From Saccoglossus kowalevskii (taxonomy: Eukaryota; Hemichordata; Enteropneusta; Harrimaniidae): a stretch of DNA of 53,395 nt. Position 1 is the first letter of the stretch; the number at the start of each line of letters is the position of its first letter. Location of the stretch: the NCBI RefSeq assembly GCF_000003605.2, contig NW_003110475.1, forward strand, positions 12,442 to 65,836. Reading direction: 5' to 3'. Below the pieces are notes generated by a model. The model made no database searches and had not been told where the DNA came from. It was given only the letters and a program-made list of their open reading frames with translations. Below, piece after piece: positions 11,573 to 24,479 of this stretch. A program made the position numbers and the translations under genes.

Positions 11573-14500
11573 TAATTGGACTCAGACCCACTCTAGATAA
11601 GAACTGTCTGATTATATGATGCCTGCTTTGAACATGTATTTGTATGATTACTCTGGTATTTTTTTCCCGTATGCTAATCTCCGACGACGGAAATCGAAAT
11701 CTGTGAAAGTGGAGGCAAATATGCGACAAATGAGGCGGAAATATACAGAAACCTTAGAAAGAGACTAAAAAAAGGGAACAAAACAGCGTTGTGGTACAAA
11801 ATTTCGTTAATGGGTTGTGTTGCTTTAAGCATATGCTGTGATTACATTTTGTTCGGAAAAAATGTATTACAATTATTGCTTTTAATTTTAATTCAGCGGC
11901 TAAAAATAATAACCAAACTTCAAGGACAGAAAAACAACTCGTGAATACTCGGTTTTGATTGTCACTTGCCTAGACCATTCTAATAATACATCAATTTTCA
12001 CAGTTACAACTTGAATCAATGGATGATATTGTTTTAAAGACAATTGTTTAATTTACCCCCTCCCCAATACAAAGCTTACACCTGATAAAATCCGAGAATA
12101 TATACTGTAGTTTAGTTTCCTAAACAAATTTACATTAAAAAATCTAAATGATTTCGATAGACATGAATTAAATCGCCGCTCGGTCTAAAGCCGCGCCCTG
12201 TTTGTACTAGGCTCACAACGACCTGTGTTTTGTTTCGAAGAATTTGAAATGATATTAATTATTGTATATTTCGGAAATCGACTACATTAACTTTAATATA
12301 AAACCGATACCACGACTATTTACGGCATGTACAAACCGCCAGTAGAGCAGGTAAGGAGGGAGTGGAGTAAGTAAATATACAGATGATGACCGTGGCTGCC
12401 AACTTACGTACATACTGTGTCGGTTTGATATGACCACGGGAGATGCGCCAATCACGTGTCGATCCACTTTCCGAAGAAGGAAAAGAATAATATTTACACT
12501 TATTTCTATGTTGATGTGTCGATGGGGATAGTCCATAGCCTCTAGCTGATAATCATTACGGGGTTCCCGCAATAGTGTTGTTAACTCCTATGGTTGCCAG
12601 GCAGCTTGATTAATATAGGAAACTCACTGTGTGCCGACTTTGCGGTTAAAAAAGAAATCAGCATATTATCTCTTCGTTTTTTTTTTAATTTGAACTTCTT
12701 TGATTGAAACCTAATATTATGAAATCGATACTAGTATCAAAGCTGGTGATCACGTGGTTTTACAGTGTTGTGATGACGTAATATACCCAGAAATTACACA
12801 ACGTGTGGGATTTGTATAACAAAACTTATTATTATCTTTAAGTTGTAGTATGGCAGATAATTAAATATACTCGCCCAGAAGTGTTCTCATGAGTGTCATG
12901 GATGGTGTATTACAAAATGAAGTATAAAATAAACTGTACTTGAAACGGTACAAGTAATAGTCGTGGTGATCGTCTGATGAATGAGAGAGAAAAAAACGAC
13001 AGAAAAATAAAAATTATACTACGCATACCTTGAATTAATTTAAAAGAAATCTCAATAGTGTCACCGCCTAATTTGATGTCCAATCACGAGTACGGGGAAA
13101 AATAGTAATTTTGTTAAATTGAAGATAAACACAGTAACTTTGTTCATTGTATTGATAAGTTATAATTGAACTTGACATGAGGTGTTTACCGAATGCAAAT
13201 AATGACATGTGTGTCCTATTCTATTTTGTCAAATAGCAGTGCGGTTCCATTCACCTGGGGGGAAACGCCGAGGTTTTTATAAACTGACGCATTTGATAAT
13301 AAAGTGGGTGTTTCGGACACTCTTGTTTTCAATCCTGGGATTTACAATGCACACCGATATGGGGTTAGCAATATACTGATTTAACCCCGAGGTTAAAAAA
13401 CACCAGTCTGACCAATCTTTTGTCTAAAACCTTTTGAGTGATTTTTTTTTTTATTACAAAATGACAATTATTCAGAATGGAAAATAGAAAATTCATTCCG
13501 TATAAGAAGAATGGAAACGCGAACAAAGCATCGGCTATTTTACTAAGATGTAAATTGGACATCTACACGACTGGAATCGGCGACAATTTGAGACTGGTGA
13601 ACCGAGCGATTTGCCGTCGCTTGTTTTAATTCACCATCTCTCGTATGAATTGGAGTGCACACGTGTTCTCTGTCAAGAGGCATGAATTTAAAAAAAAATG
13701 AAACTTAACACGTAGAATGTTTTTACATGTATGTTCGATCCACGTATTATGTCTTATGCGCGGCTCAACAAGACATGGGTATATCATTTTACGTACATTA
13801 CGTCAGTGTGCCCAGGCGAACCCAGATCGCGTGCACCCAATTGTAGATTTGTGTGAATGGATTTTTAATACTGAGAACGATAAAAGAGAATGTTATGTTA
13901 TCTGCAACTATTGATTTTGTTTACCTGTTTGATAAGTCAGTAGACAGGAATCTGAGACTACTTAAACGTCTGTGTTTCGGTCGAAAAGAATCTCGCGAAA
14001 GTCTTGTGCTATTGTGTTTAACAGCTGACCAGCTTCGGAAGTTAGCTCGGGGTGCGTGCTCTCTCGTGTTGTCGTTGCCTAAGCGCTGCACGGAATACAA
14101 TATCAATACACTGAATACTAATCCAAGAGTTAATACACAGAAATGTATTACAGGATCTAAGAAATCGACATATTTTACTTAAAAAGTAAGTGAGCGAAAA
14201 ACGAGACGACGAAGGATGTGAATGATGATTATTTTTATTATTGAATATGGCGGTTTTATTTTCTCCAAATTATCGAGGGCTCTTAAGAAAGAACGACACA
14301 CATGGTTTAAATAAGCACCAATGTAATTGAACCAGCGCAATATATATCGCAATCTATTCCGCTAATCAAAAAGGAGGATATTATTGTCTACAATCACTAA
14401 GAATTACTTTTTTTTCTATCTGTTGTGTTGCTGTTCGAATCATCCCGAACAAATTATTAAATAGAAGGATGAATGGTAGCAGCATGCCGCGGAAAATATT

Positions 14501-16564
14501 TGTATAATGTATTTATGAGTGTTGTTAGATTGATAAACCAGAGAAAGTATGAAGTGAAAACACAAATATTTGACAGGATCGCTTGAATTTTCTTACTGTA
14601 AATATTTGTATTTGTATCATGTAGGACTGATGTATCATAACTATAACGTCAATATTGTTTGGGAGTATCAATATCTGTCGGATAACACTGCTTCGTGACG
14701 GGAGCTCGAAACAATGACTACGCAGGGTGGATCCGGACGCCAATACAACGGACGGTAAATCGCTACGTCGATTGAATTGATGTTGCTTCCGTTTTGAACG
14801 CATTATAGTTATTATTAGTGCACAATCCCTCTCCCTGACTTGGCTTCCGCTGACTGTCTACCAGGCAATTCGAGTTCCTCATCGTATGAAAGCTATTGGT
14901 CCTGACGTTACTAGCGCTCTTCAAAAACTGCCCGCGGAAACGCTTGAAGCGACGAGAGCAATTTTCCAAATTGCTTCTTAAAGTCGTCGGTGAACTGAAA
15001 ACACTCCCCATACACCGAGCCCCGTATTATCAAAAACACAATGCGGTCACAAAACATATATATACGCAAAACATAACCATCTTCTTTTTTTTCAACTCGT
15101 TTAAACTCAACGAATGAAACGCGTGACAACTCTAACAAAAGATGATCTCTCACACTACCCCGTCTTCACCCCCTTCGTAAAGATTGTCGGCAGTCAATAT
15201 ACTCAACTCGATGAACGAGTTATTCATGAATATTTGAACGTAACCGTGTTAGTTCTATACAGAATTTTATCGCAAAAATCAGAATGCAGGTCAGTCATTA
15301 ATTTTAAGACAACGTATAAAGACGACCCCGTTTTATATGGGATTTAAAGTTCAGACACTGAACCTTTTTGAAACTTATACTTTTTGAGTTACATTAATCA
15401 CAAATATTAGGACATTTTAGTATAAGGTGGTGTCACACTCTCCATAACTTAGCGATTCGTGCAGTATAATTTACTGCGTCGTATCCGAGAATGTACCTCG
15501 ACTGACTTTTAGATAAAAGGGGATAATCCATCTTTTCTGATATAATGAGAAAATTTAATCCCGGAAAATTACTAACGATTTATCATCCGCTGCACTTCCT
15601 GGATTGAGTTTGTTTTGTTTTTCACGGGTTCGCTGGGCACCGTTAGACTATTTCTACAACCCGGCGCCCAGTTTAAGTTTGCCTGGGTCGGATTTGTAAT
15701 GTTCTCAATATTAACCAACGTTCGCGCGACGTTTAATGATTTTCCCAGTTTTGAACTGAGACGTTATTTTGTGTTTTCAATCATGATAATTAGAGAAGCC
15801 TTTCAAATATAGTCTAGAATCAGGTTTAATTTTATTGGAGGGTACGTTTAAATATTGATGTATTTTTTACCAGAATGTTATCATTGACTCGTGACAATCT
15901 CGTAATGTCAGAAACATTGAAAAATACCATGTGATTGTAAAATAGATATGATCACATGAAACCCCGAAGCACGGTATAAGCAGGTGGTCTCCTTGGTGGG
16001 GGTGGGGCGTAGTGGGTTGGTGAGGGTCCAAGCCTTTTAATAAATGTAGAAGTCTACTCATAAATTACAAAATATTAATAACATTTCAATATTACTGCAT
16101 TACCAATATCCCTAACATTTTCATACGTGTTGGTAACCATAATATTTTACGATACATTTTGGGTTATCAATACAGTAGAAGCGATTATTTTCAAGCTATC
16201 AGTATTGTTATCCCTATACTAACGTAACATAGGGAGAAATAATTAAAAAGTGTAGTGTTGTCTTGAATTATTTTTGAAAATATTCGTTTTAGAAATAGGT
16301 AATAATAAAAATAATGTTTTAACATTGTAATTTTAATATGGATGTTGTCGTGAATTGTCAATGTATATCACATGTTGGGATACGTGTTAATAAATAAAAT
16401 AGCACAACAACTATTTCTGCCAGTATATTGCAAAACCAATTATTTTCACCGGCCTTTAATTTTTGTTGTTTTGAGTATAGTCATTGGGTCCTAGGTTCAC
16501 GAATTTGAATTTAGCAGAATATAATTAGTTCTAGTATAATTGTTATTTTATATGTTACCGTGGA

Positions 16565-16640
16565 TTTAAATTAGTGGATTTCACTTATCAGCGAAAATAG
16601 CGAAAAATTAAAGCCCGGTGCCTTTACGACAGAGATGTTG
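16565..16640 (+). repeat. Dispersed repeat, copy 1
   Basis: The segment from ATTAGTGG through ACTTATCAGCGAAAATAGCG to TTAAAGC aligns by eye with 46212-46285 in the same order and orientation, with scattered substitutions and small gaps. The two copies are about 30 kb apart. The unit has no coding potential and its ends are not defined, so its class (probably a short non-autonomous element) is unknown. Confidence 0.4.
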
Positions 16641-16782
16641 TCGTTGTTTACGTATAAAAACATTAAAACACATTTAGATTATTAGGCGTTGGTGTATTGC
16701 TCAGGTGAATCCCGCGCTGTGCTCTAGAACTCACTCATTATATGCGAATTAACACATGGAATGACGTGATTATTACTCCCGA

Positions 16783-17019
16783 NNNNNNNNNNNNNNNNNN
16801 NNNNNNNNNNNNNNNNNNNNNNNNNNNNNNNNNNNNNNNNNNNNNNNNNNNNNNNNNNNNNNNNNNNNNNNNNNNNNNNNNNNNNNNNNNNNNNNNNNNN
16901 NNNNNNNNNNNNNNNNNNNNNNNNNNNNNNNNNNNNNNNNNNNNNNNNNNNNNNNNNNNNNNNNNNNNNNNNNNNNNNNNNNNNNNNNNNNNNNNNNNNN
17001 NNNNNNNNNNNNNNNNNNN
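16783..17019. other. Assembly gap (237 N)
   Basis: Only N is given over 237 positions. Any reading frame drawn across it is meaningless. The right flank (17020-17340) is clearly richer in G+C and CpG than the AT-rich sequence at 16081-16680, and a 17-base near-palindrome (CGTTGTAA-A-TTACAACG, 17032-17048) sits just inside it. Either could have hindered sequencing. Confidence 0.99.
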
Positions 17020-17075
17020 AGATAGCAGCGCCGTTGTAAATTACAACGTGTCACTCACTTCCGCCGCTGTTCGCC
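17020..17075 (+). CDS. Possible 3' edge of an exon cut by the gap
   Basis: Immediately right of the gap one frame reads DSSAVVNYNVSLTSAAVR and then meets CG|GTAAGA, a good match to an animal 5' splice site. The peptide alternates polar and hydrophobic residues in the way of a beta strand, as in fibronectin-III-like folds, but 18 residues are too few to name a domain. The segment is G+C-rich compared with the surrounding DNA, as exons often are. The rest of the exon, if there is one, would be in the N run. Chance is a serious alternative. Confidence 0.15.
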
Positions 17076-18763
17076 GGTAAGAAGCGAGCGCGCCGGGCAT
17101 TCTTTGGTGCATTCGAGCTGCTCTCAATACTATTATAGAAAATGATAAAAAGAAAACTGTCTCATTCAATGACACGAATGTATGTCGTTCACTGTATGGT
17201 GTGTGGCTGTGGCGAGGGTATGTTACCCTGCCTGCCCGCCAAATGTTTTAACGTATTCATGTGCGAGCCGCGCAAAACGTAGAGCCCGTCTTTCGTCTGT
17301 CGTCGCGAGCTGTCTTTACAAATGTGTCCAAGGCATGCATGCATTCGGTCGCTCTACAGCAATACAAATGCATTAGCCGTTTGCATTGTTTTTGAACAGC
17401 CACTCAACCTAGGGCGAACACACAATTATTAACAGGGGGTAAATTGGAAAATTTATCGCGAAACCACTCCGATTAATGCCATTGGCTTTTATAAAAAATC
17501 TCCACCTCGTTTTTAAACTGTTTTTCTCATCCAGTCTGCGTTTATTCTCGATGTCGTTGACAGCTATTAAAGGTAGATATTATTGTCAAAATGTACTATT
17601 CAAAAATGATTTTATTTCCTTGTTTTGTACGATGAAGGTGGCGTGAACGACGAGCAATGCGTTTCGAGTCCTATACGCACCAGTTGCACTCCGTGCCACT
17701 GACGTTTTCACGTATTGCCAATGTTGTCTTTTACTCCAACAGACTTTCTCTTTTGTTGGTAAAACAAAACGGGGATAAATTTTCATTTCTAATCTCCGTT
17801 ATAGTGTGTGGTTTTTTGTCTTCATTTTAATATCGGCAGTTGGTCGGGATGTATTACGCGGGAAGTAGAGGCTAGCATCCGGGCAAACTACACACAAAGG
17901 TATATTTACGCAGTTACGCTTAACCGGTTACTGTACAATAAAAAGGCGGTGTGCCGAATGGAACGGCAGCCGGCATGCGGGCGAAGGAGCCCGAATCACG
18001 GATTTAACTTAGCGCTACTACAAGTTATAACGGCCCTTGGTTTAAGCTACCTCCCTATACCGCTGGTTACAGTCAGTCTGACTTGTTTGGGTCTGTCTAG
18101 AAGCGAAATACCTCTGGGCAAATAACAGCGAGTGCAATGTGTTATTTGAATGTGCGTATTTGAAGTTGAATGCGGGTTCTCTGTCAATCGCGAGGACAGA
18201 CGCACACGACGGGAAACAAGTTTTTGACTTAAGGATGAGAGGCTACTTAATACCGATCACAAACTTTCAAGAGCTCGCAGCGGTACATTACAAATGAAAA
18301 TGATTCACTAAACCCCGCCGCGCTGTTTTACTTCATATCCATAAAAACTTGAATATATATCTGAATCCGTTGCTTTCCAATGCATCGCGCTATCGCACGC
18401 GACCTCCTATATTATAAAAGTAAAAAAAAAATGCCCAAGAAACAGAACTTTAAACAAACAAACAAATCAAACTTCAACGTATTTAAAAACCATTAACACG
18501 GTGAAACATTAAAACGGCCAACCATTTAAACGTGTACATTTTTCCCGCCAAATTACGAAATTGTTTTACCAAGGCGACGGCAGATGCTAAACAGCATGGA
18601 ACGCAGCAACAGACTGTCAGCGGCTAATATTAGTGAATAGCCCGGCGAGTAATTTATATATCCGTGGGTAAATTTAGGTGATATATAATTGAGCACCTAC
18701 GATGTAAAAGTACGTTCACCTGGTGATTGTATCCAAAAAGACTAGGTTGTGTGTTCTTGGGGA

Positions 18764-18778
18764 GGGAGGGGGGGGGGG
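18764..18778. repeat. G-rich homopolymer tract
   Basis: A GGAGGGAGG lead-in runs into about 12 consecutive G. It is a low-complexity tract and its length is liable to sequencing error. Confidence 0.85.
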
Positions 18779-19812
18779 TATCCTCCTAGACTGTCATTAT
18801 ATACAGTGGCGAGCGTTCGACTACTGCGACGGAAGTCCGATTTGGGATTACGGAAGTTGGTATTGCGCTTGCTGAAGTTTCGGCTCGCTATTATAAACAT
18901 TCGGTTCGATAAAGTGGACGTGTATCGCAAATAATAAACAAACGGCATTAAAAATCGACGATAAAACATGTTAACAATATGTCTTGTCAAAATTGCACAT
19001 TGGAATGTACGCTCTCAATCATGTACGATAATTTAACGAAGTAGAGAAGCCACCACTTCCAACATCTGGTAACATGCGTAACAGATTATTAAGTATAATT
19101 ATTTCAAACATAAAAAAAACATTACGAAATAAAACGTAAGTCAGCAGCAAACTGAGGTTTTTGTTGTTATTTATATTTTCATTCTGATTGTAAGTTTGAG
19201 TTTGACAAACACGCAATGTTGAGACTCATGGGATATTCTGGAATCCGAAATTGAATTATTCGTTTGTCATATTTCTTTTTTTAAATAATGGATGGGGATG
19301 AACAGAGAACAAGTTGAACGACGTTGTTATGTTTATAGCGTGAAAATTGAAGCAAATATAAATTAAGTAGACATTGTACGAATGATAGTAGTCGCGGATA
19401 TGCTGCGATCACAGTGGGAACAGAAATGGGGTAAAACAAGTGAAACAGTGAGTGAAAAAAAAAACAAGACCTGTGGGAATGGTTATAGTAATACATCTTG
19501 CGAGTCTGAAAATAGACAAGAATGTGAAAAAATAACGATCTTTCACGAAAATTGCATTTACCTGGGATTCTGAGTGTAGCGAACTTAATAATAGATGTAC
19601 CGTGATACAGTCCCATTAACTTGACCGTTCCGTTACGAGAACGCGTATCTCCATAAATGTGATCGCAAGGAGAGAGATAAATGCTGGCACGTATCCTACA
19701 ACCCTAAGCAAGACTGACTGCCAGCAGTGGAAATCCGCTGCCGAAGAAACAGCCCGATACTAACATGTAATTTGTTGCGAAAATACTATCCGCACGGACT
19801 CAAAGACTGGGA

Positions 19813-19855
19813 GGATGACGACGATGATGATGATGATGATGAAGATGAAGATGAT
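19813..19855. repeat. GAT/GAC/GAA trinucleotide repeat
   Basis: About 14 triplets of the form GAY or GAA follow each other. One frame would encode an Asp/Glu run, but stops close in and no longer frame contains it, so it is treated as a simple repeat. Confidence 0.9.
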
Positions 19856-21147
19856 TACTGGTTTTGGAAATAAGTATTACGGAAACGCGTAATAAAGAAT
19901 ATTGATACTAGTGAAGTAATTTGTGACCAATCAGTACAAACCAGCCAACAGCTAGCCAGGTGAAAACAGCGCTAAAGATTAATCGGGTCTTTGCTATCAC
20001 AACCATGTGTGACTTCTTAGCTGTAATTTCGATGAATTTAATCTGACTCTGAGCCTGAGTCATGAATTGGAACACTGTGGTGTACAGGGAAACGTAACAA
20101 GTCCGAGTAATATTAAATATAGCATATATCCAGACCCAGTCGCCTCTACTCTAGTATATTACTTACTCCAATATGGATAATTAGTCTTGCTAGATCCCCC
20201 CAATCAGTTAATGCATACCGCCGTCTAATATCTTAGAAAATACACTCGCAAAAACCAATTTCGCTCAAACAAATAACTAATAAATGATGAAAATGCCGGG
20301 TAAATTAAAAAATCGTATTATAAGGAATATTAAACTGCAATACCTTGCAATGCCTTGTTTTGAGCCAAGAGCGTGTACAACATCTCAGGCGTCGCCGCTG
20401 CGTTGGTTTGGCTCCTTCCAGTGAGCGACATTATTCAGGTTTTCAAGACAAATTTGGGCGATTTAAGCCGTTAGAAAAGCCGGATTTGTCTGGGTGTCGT
20501 CACGCCGCTTAATTGGAAGCTACCGTACAGTGCACTTATTGGAACTGTATTAGCGAGGCTAGGTTTTTTGTCGAAGTCCGACTTGCATTCTAGTGTATTG
20601 CCCCTTGCATTTTATACGTCATCAACCCAGCTACGTGGTCTCATTTGTATGTATGCCAACTAGCTACTCAATTGGTGAAAAGCTTTAACGAGCAAACACA
20701 CCTTTATTTTATAATGGCCAGTAGTTCGGTTACTCCTTATTTTTTTCTGATGCCTTGAAGACAAGAATCCAAGACAGACAGGCAAGCAGAGAATGGAAAT
20801 GAAACCGCATCCACGTTTCGGAAGAATCTTCACTGAGGCTGTTCTTCAATTTCACCAGTTTTATACACACTGATTAATTTCGGTCCAATTTTGAAAATCA
20901 GATGCCGGAATGTATAAATCATAGAGACTTAGTATTAAGTCAAGCATTTGACTATCTTTATTAAAAAGTATCCAATGTAGGTCAAATGAGTAATCAGTAT
21001 TATCCAGTTCCAACTCAGTCCTTTACATACGTGTATGTATTCGCGAAATATTGGAATACCACGACATTGTTTTTTCATCTTCTTTTAAACCTTTACATCA
21101 AGTTGAAAAATGCAGTTTTCAATTTTAAAACGTTTTCTTTATTGATC

Positions 21148-21161
21148 GTTGCCATGGCAAA
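21148..21161. promoter_or_regulatory. Near-perfect RFX X-box
   Basis: GTTGCCATGGCAAA matches 13 of 14 positions of the X-box consensus and contains the palindromic core TTGCCATGGCAA. No gene is identified beside it. Confidence 0.3.
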
Positions 21162-22268
21162 CTAGCTTATAATGTGAGTTTTATTAGAACGTGCACAAAA
21201 AGGCAAAATATAAAGAATGATCGTGCGATCTTATTTAGTCAACATTAGAACATTGGTTGTTTCTTAATTTGAAACCATGCCAGTGGAATAGAAGAATCCG
21301 TCCGTGAGAATTTAAAAATGAAATAAGTTTTATAAATGGCGGGTGTTTATTTGTAGTATATAAATGACATTGCAAATAATACGTGTATGTTGAAATTATC
21401 TGAATTTTAGGAGAACTCCGAGTAACTATTTTTATTTGAATTATGGCGGGTTTTAGGAATTTAAAGAAACTAAAAAAATAACTATGAACGAATTCCGTAG
21501 TTTTCTTTTATATTGCAAAATGATTAAGACTATTATATTTCAGGTATTATCCAATATTTAAGAACACTTTTATAATCAAAGTTTAGTGAAAGAAGTCATT
21601 TGTTATGCTTGTATTTAATAAAACGAAATGGCAGACGTAAGAGTACAACAAACGCACGTTTTCCAAAATTATTTATTATAATTGTTGATGAATGTAAATA
21701 ACACCAAAACCAGACAATGAATAATATCTCGCTCTATAACTATTAATAATTGTGTTTCAATCGCAAACACTCTTTCAACTCTTAAGAAAAATAATTTAAT
21801 TTAATTCGAAACGAAATCAAACACGCATATATTCGTATGTATATTTCCATACTTAGAATCGAGATTGTCATCGTCTTGTCATATCTAAAAAAATATTTCC
21901 TCGTTTCTTTCTTTAACAACAATGGAAGCGTCAAGGGAAATTATCGTAAGTAAACACTCATTGACGTGGTAAGAAGCTTACTCACACCGCCACGCGATTG
22001 GAATTGTTTCAACTCGTCTCGCCCATCGACCTGAGCAACCAGGCGACAGTTGCTGTGACGAAGCTTTTTACGAAATTACTTTCCGTACATTTTCAAATTA
22101 AAAATGCCCATTTACGGTTTCTTGCTGTTCAGAATCCAATGCTTCTTGTTCCCAGTGATGCGAGCATTGCCAATTCAATTCATGCGCAGCGGTTTCTAAA
22201 CATTATGGAGTTGTTTGCGTTATTGCTCGTTTATTTTCTTTTAGCAAAGAGAGGGAGATAGAGAGCGC

Positions 22269-22622
22269 GCATTGCGGGGTGATACTACATCTCAAATTTC
22301 ACCGCATTTTTAATCGACCCACTGGCTGCGTGTTTATAGACGTATCGAATATAAAATTTAAAGTTTGTGCTAATCATCAATAAGTAACACTGGCCCACGA
22401 TGCCTGTCAGATCTTCTACATAAATACCATCCCGCTAGACAAAGACGTTCGCCATTAGACAGTCGTACATTAACGAAACTACGCACCAAGACTAAATCAT
22501 ACGGTGAACGTGCATTCCAATATTCCGGTCCAAACATTTGGAATTACATACCTTTCTCAACCCGCCATTCAGTCTCACATTTATCATTGAAAAAGGCACT
22601 AAACATATATATATTACTGTAG
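22269..22622 (+). pseudogene. LINE (CR1/L2-like) ORF2 C-terminal relic
   Basis: One frame carries the typical C-terminal block that follows the reverse transcriptase domain in CR1/L2-type LINE polyproteins. In order it reads HWLRVYRRIEYKI (about 22320), CLSDLLHKYHPAR (about 22401), RTKTKSYGERAF (about 22482), SGPNIWNYIPF and LKKAL, then TAG at 22620-22622. Further left, TSQISPHF fits the SHITPxL step that normally precedes HWLP. Three in-frame stops interrupt it, at about 22311, 22359 and 22371. The catalytic palm motif and endonuclease domain are absent, so this is a 5'-truncated, decayed insertion of about 117 codons. AT-rich sequence after the stop is probably the element's 3' UTR, but its end is unclear. 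The LINE assignment is firm; the exact clade is less so. Confidence 0.85.
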
Positions 22623-23644
22623 TCAATCTTACTAGTGTTTTATAGTAGTTGCAGTTTTTATTGACAAACGTTTATATTTATGTGATTTTTGCATTTGCAT
22701 AACTTTATTCATTATATAAATTGTAAAATCATAATTGCACGTGAAACTAAGTTCAAAACACTATAAACGCCGAGCTTTTTTTATTACTCACAAAACACGC
22801 GGTTGAGGTTGTTCGAGTTCAATTCAATTCACTACGAATTCGTTGGGTATGAGGTGATCGGAATACACTGAACAATATTTGTTAAAGCTTAATACAACAA
22901 TTGCGTGCAAAGACCGCTCGCTAAATTCGCCCAAATAAGTACACGTGTTTGAAGTGGGCTGAAACATCACTGGGAAGCGACGAAATACTAGTACATACAA
23001 AATTTACATACATTTTAACTTTTAAAATATTGAATTTCTCGTTATGTAACATCTAAGTGTGTTCGTTCTAGAATGGAGAATTAGGAAAACACGCACACTG
23101 AAACAATAAACTTACCATGCTGTATAATTGTTTAATTGTTAAACTTATATCGTCGTCCGTTATCATGATCACCTTTGACATTTTCAACTTCATTTCTTCT
23201 TCAATACTTTTTTTTTCTATTTACCAGTCACGTGCCTCAAATAAACCAAATTGACCATGATGTTTTTTTTTTTCAGATTTGTCTATTGCATTATTATATT
23301 CCTAATTGTACTATGTTTAGTTTAGTTTCTCAGTCAAAATGGTTGAGTTTGATTGATTTTAATGATTTATAAAGATATGTACACGAGACGACTCTCTACC
23401 AGATTATTTGAGACTATATTGAGAACTTTTGTGAATTTTTCTCAAAAAACTGTATGACGTTATTACTTACATTGTAAGCCACAATTGTTGTTTATTATAT
23501 GTCGAGTCCAAGTTTTTTTTAGCGCAATACTTTGACCTTATATATGTGTGATATGATTGTATGGATATGTTAATTAGATACTTGCACTTAGCATTGGTAG
23601 ATTCTGGTCGAATTTATTCATTTTTCGTAGTATCAACTATTTCG
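22623..23644. other. Probable LINE 3' UTR then unique sequence
   Basis: AT-rich sequence directly after the LINE stop may be its 3' UTR up to roughly 22740. Beyond that only unique AT-rich DNA is seen, with CACGTG at 22738, 22942 and 23229 and no gene. Confidence 0.4.
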
Positions 23645-23760
23645 TTAAAGCGGGGGAGTTCACCTGCGCGTGCATCAAATGGCCCGAGCGTGTCATTGTT
23701 TACAAACAAGCGTCTACCCATGAGCCTATGCGTTCCAGCGTGTGTTGTTATTGTGCTTGA
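23645..23760 (+). mobile_element. TTAA-flanked MITE, copy 1 (3'-truncated)
   Basis: It starts with TTAA followed by AGCGGGGGAGT and is closely similar to the elements at 43775-43939 and 44118-44283 in the same orientation. Similarity runs through the central conserved GTGTCATTGTTTACAAAC and CTACCCATGAG, then stops near 23760. The right terminal inverted repeat (GGTGACGACC...TTAA) is missing, so the copy is truncated or its end has been replaced. Confidence 0.8.
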
Positions 23761-24217
23761 AAACTGGGGATCAGGCTGCTTTCATAAGATGAACCACAAG
23801 CAGCGATCCGACAGGCTGCTTGACAAGTTTGTCACCCGGAAACATTATAGTTAATGGCCTAGGTGGTATACATGAAATTACAAAAATCAACTTCCTCTCT
23901 TTTCATACGCATACAACTTTTTCTGATTGATAGAGAAGGGTATCACAATAAAGATGACAGTTAAACGTAGTGAGTGTTATGCTGTCAATAGTAACAGTAA
24001 TCAGAATAGATAATATCATTCATCGTGTGCAAAAGGGGATTTTCTCGCGTGAATAACGTGACGAGATATCTCCCATGTATTCATTGCATGATTTAGGACT
24101 AACTTTGAAACAGGCAAACAAACAAAGTCATTCACTACTGAACCTTGGATCGGTGGGTCCCCTCCCAAATGCTCATCGACTGACTTTCCATCAACGAAAA
24201 TAGCTTTTTATACACGG

Positions 24218-24479
24218 ACGGGTAAGGTGATATATTCACATAAAACAACCAATTTTCTGCCTGCCCTCGGTCATGGGCAAAGTGGTATGTTCAGGCGAAA
24301 AATTCACATAAAACAACGAATTTTCTGCCTGTCCTCGGTCATGGGCAAGGTGATATGTTTAGTCGAAAAATTCACATAAAACAACGATTTTTTTGCCTGT
24401 CCTCGGTAATGAGCAACGTGATATGTTCAGGCGAAAAATTCACATAAAACAACGATTTTTTGCCTGTCCTCGGTCATGG
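24218..24479. repeat. 68-bp tandem repeat (about 3.8 copies)
   Basis: TTCACATAAAACAAC begins at 24235, 24303, 24371 and 24439, an exact 68-base period. Each unit continues with TTTTxTGCCTGYCCTCGGT and CATGGGCAAxGTGATATGTT. A partial unit (GGTAAGGTGATATATTCACA) lies on the left and the last unit breaks off after CTCGGTCATGG. Copies differ at only a few positions, which indicates recent expansion. No frame is conserved, since 68 is not a multiple of three. Confidence 0.95.

Larger units (their letters stand above)
7560..16782. other. Gene-free AT-rich stretch left of the gap
   Basis: No gene was recognised. The stretch contains a possible SINE at 8520-8700, an AAC run at 9972-9992, one CRE octamer at 11565, near X-boxes at 7727-7740 and 8160-8173 (13 of 14 positions each), and one copy of a dispersed repeat at about 16565-16635. 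The region 10360-10560 is richer in G+C and shows overlapping short frames on both strands without family resemblance. A 109-codon frame at 13853-14182 has a leucine-rich central part but no recognised motif. Confidence 0.6.
17076..22268. other. Gene-free stretch right of the gap
   Basis: The first 300 bases are CpG-rich, then the sequence returns to AT-rich. It contains a G run at 18764-18778, a GAT/GAC repeat at 19813-19855 and a near-perfect X-box at 21148-21161. Short frames such as 17808-18125 resemble no known protein. No transposon ends or RNA genes were recognised. Confidence 0.55.

Noticed and set aside
13853-14182. 109-codon frame with a leucine-rich amphipathic middle and an acceptor-like TTGATAAGTCAG upstream
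   Set aside because: No family resemblance; a minus-strand frame of similar openness overlaps it, and the nearest good donor (GTAAGT at about 14187) lies after the stop.
16742-17080. Frames drawn across the N run on both strands
   Set aside because: Most of each is unknown sequence. Only the real bases right of the gap are considered, as a separate weak exon candidate.
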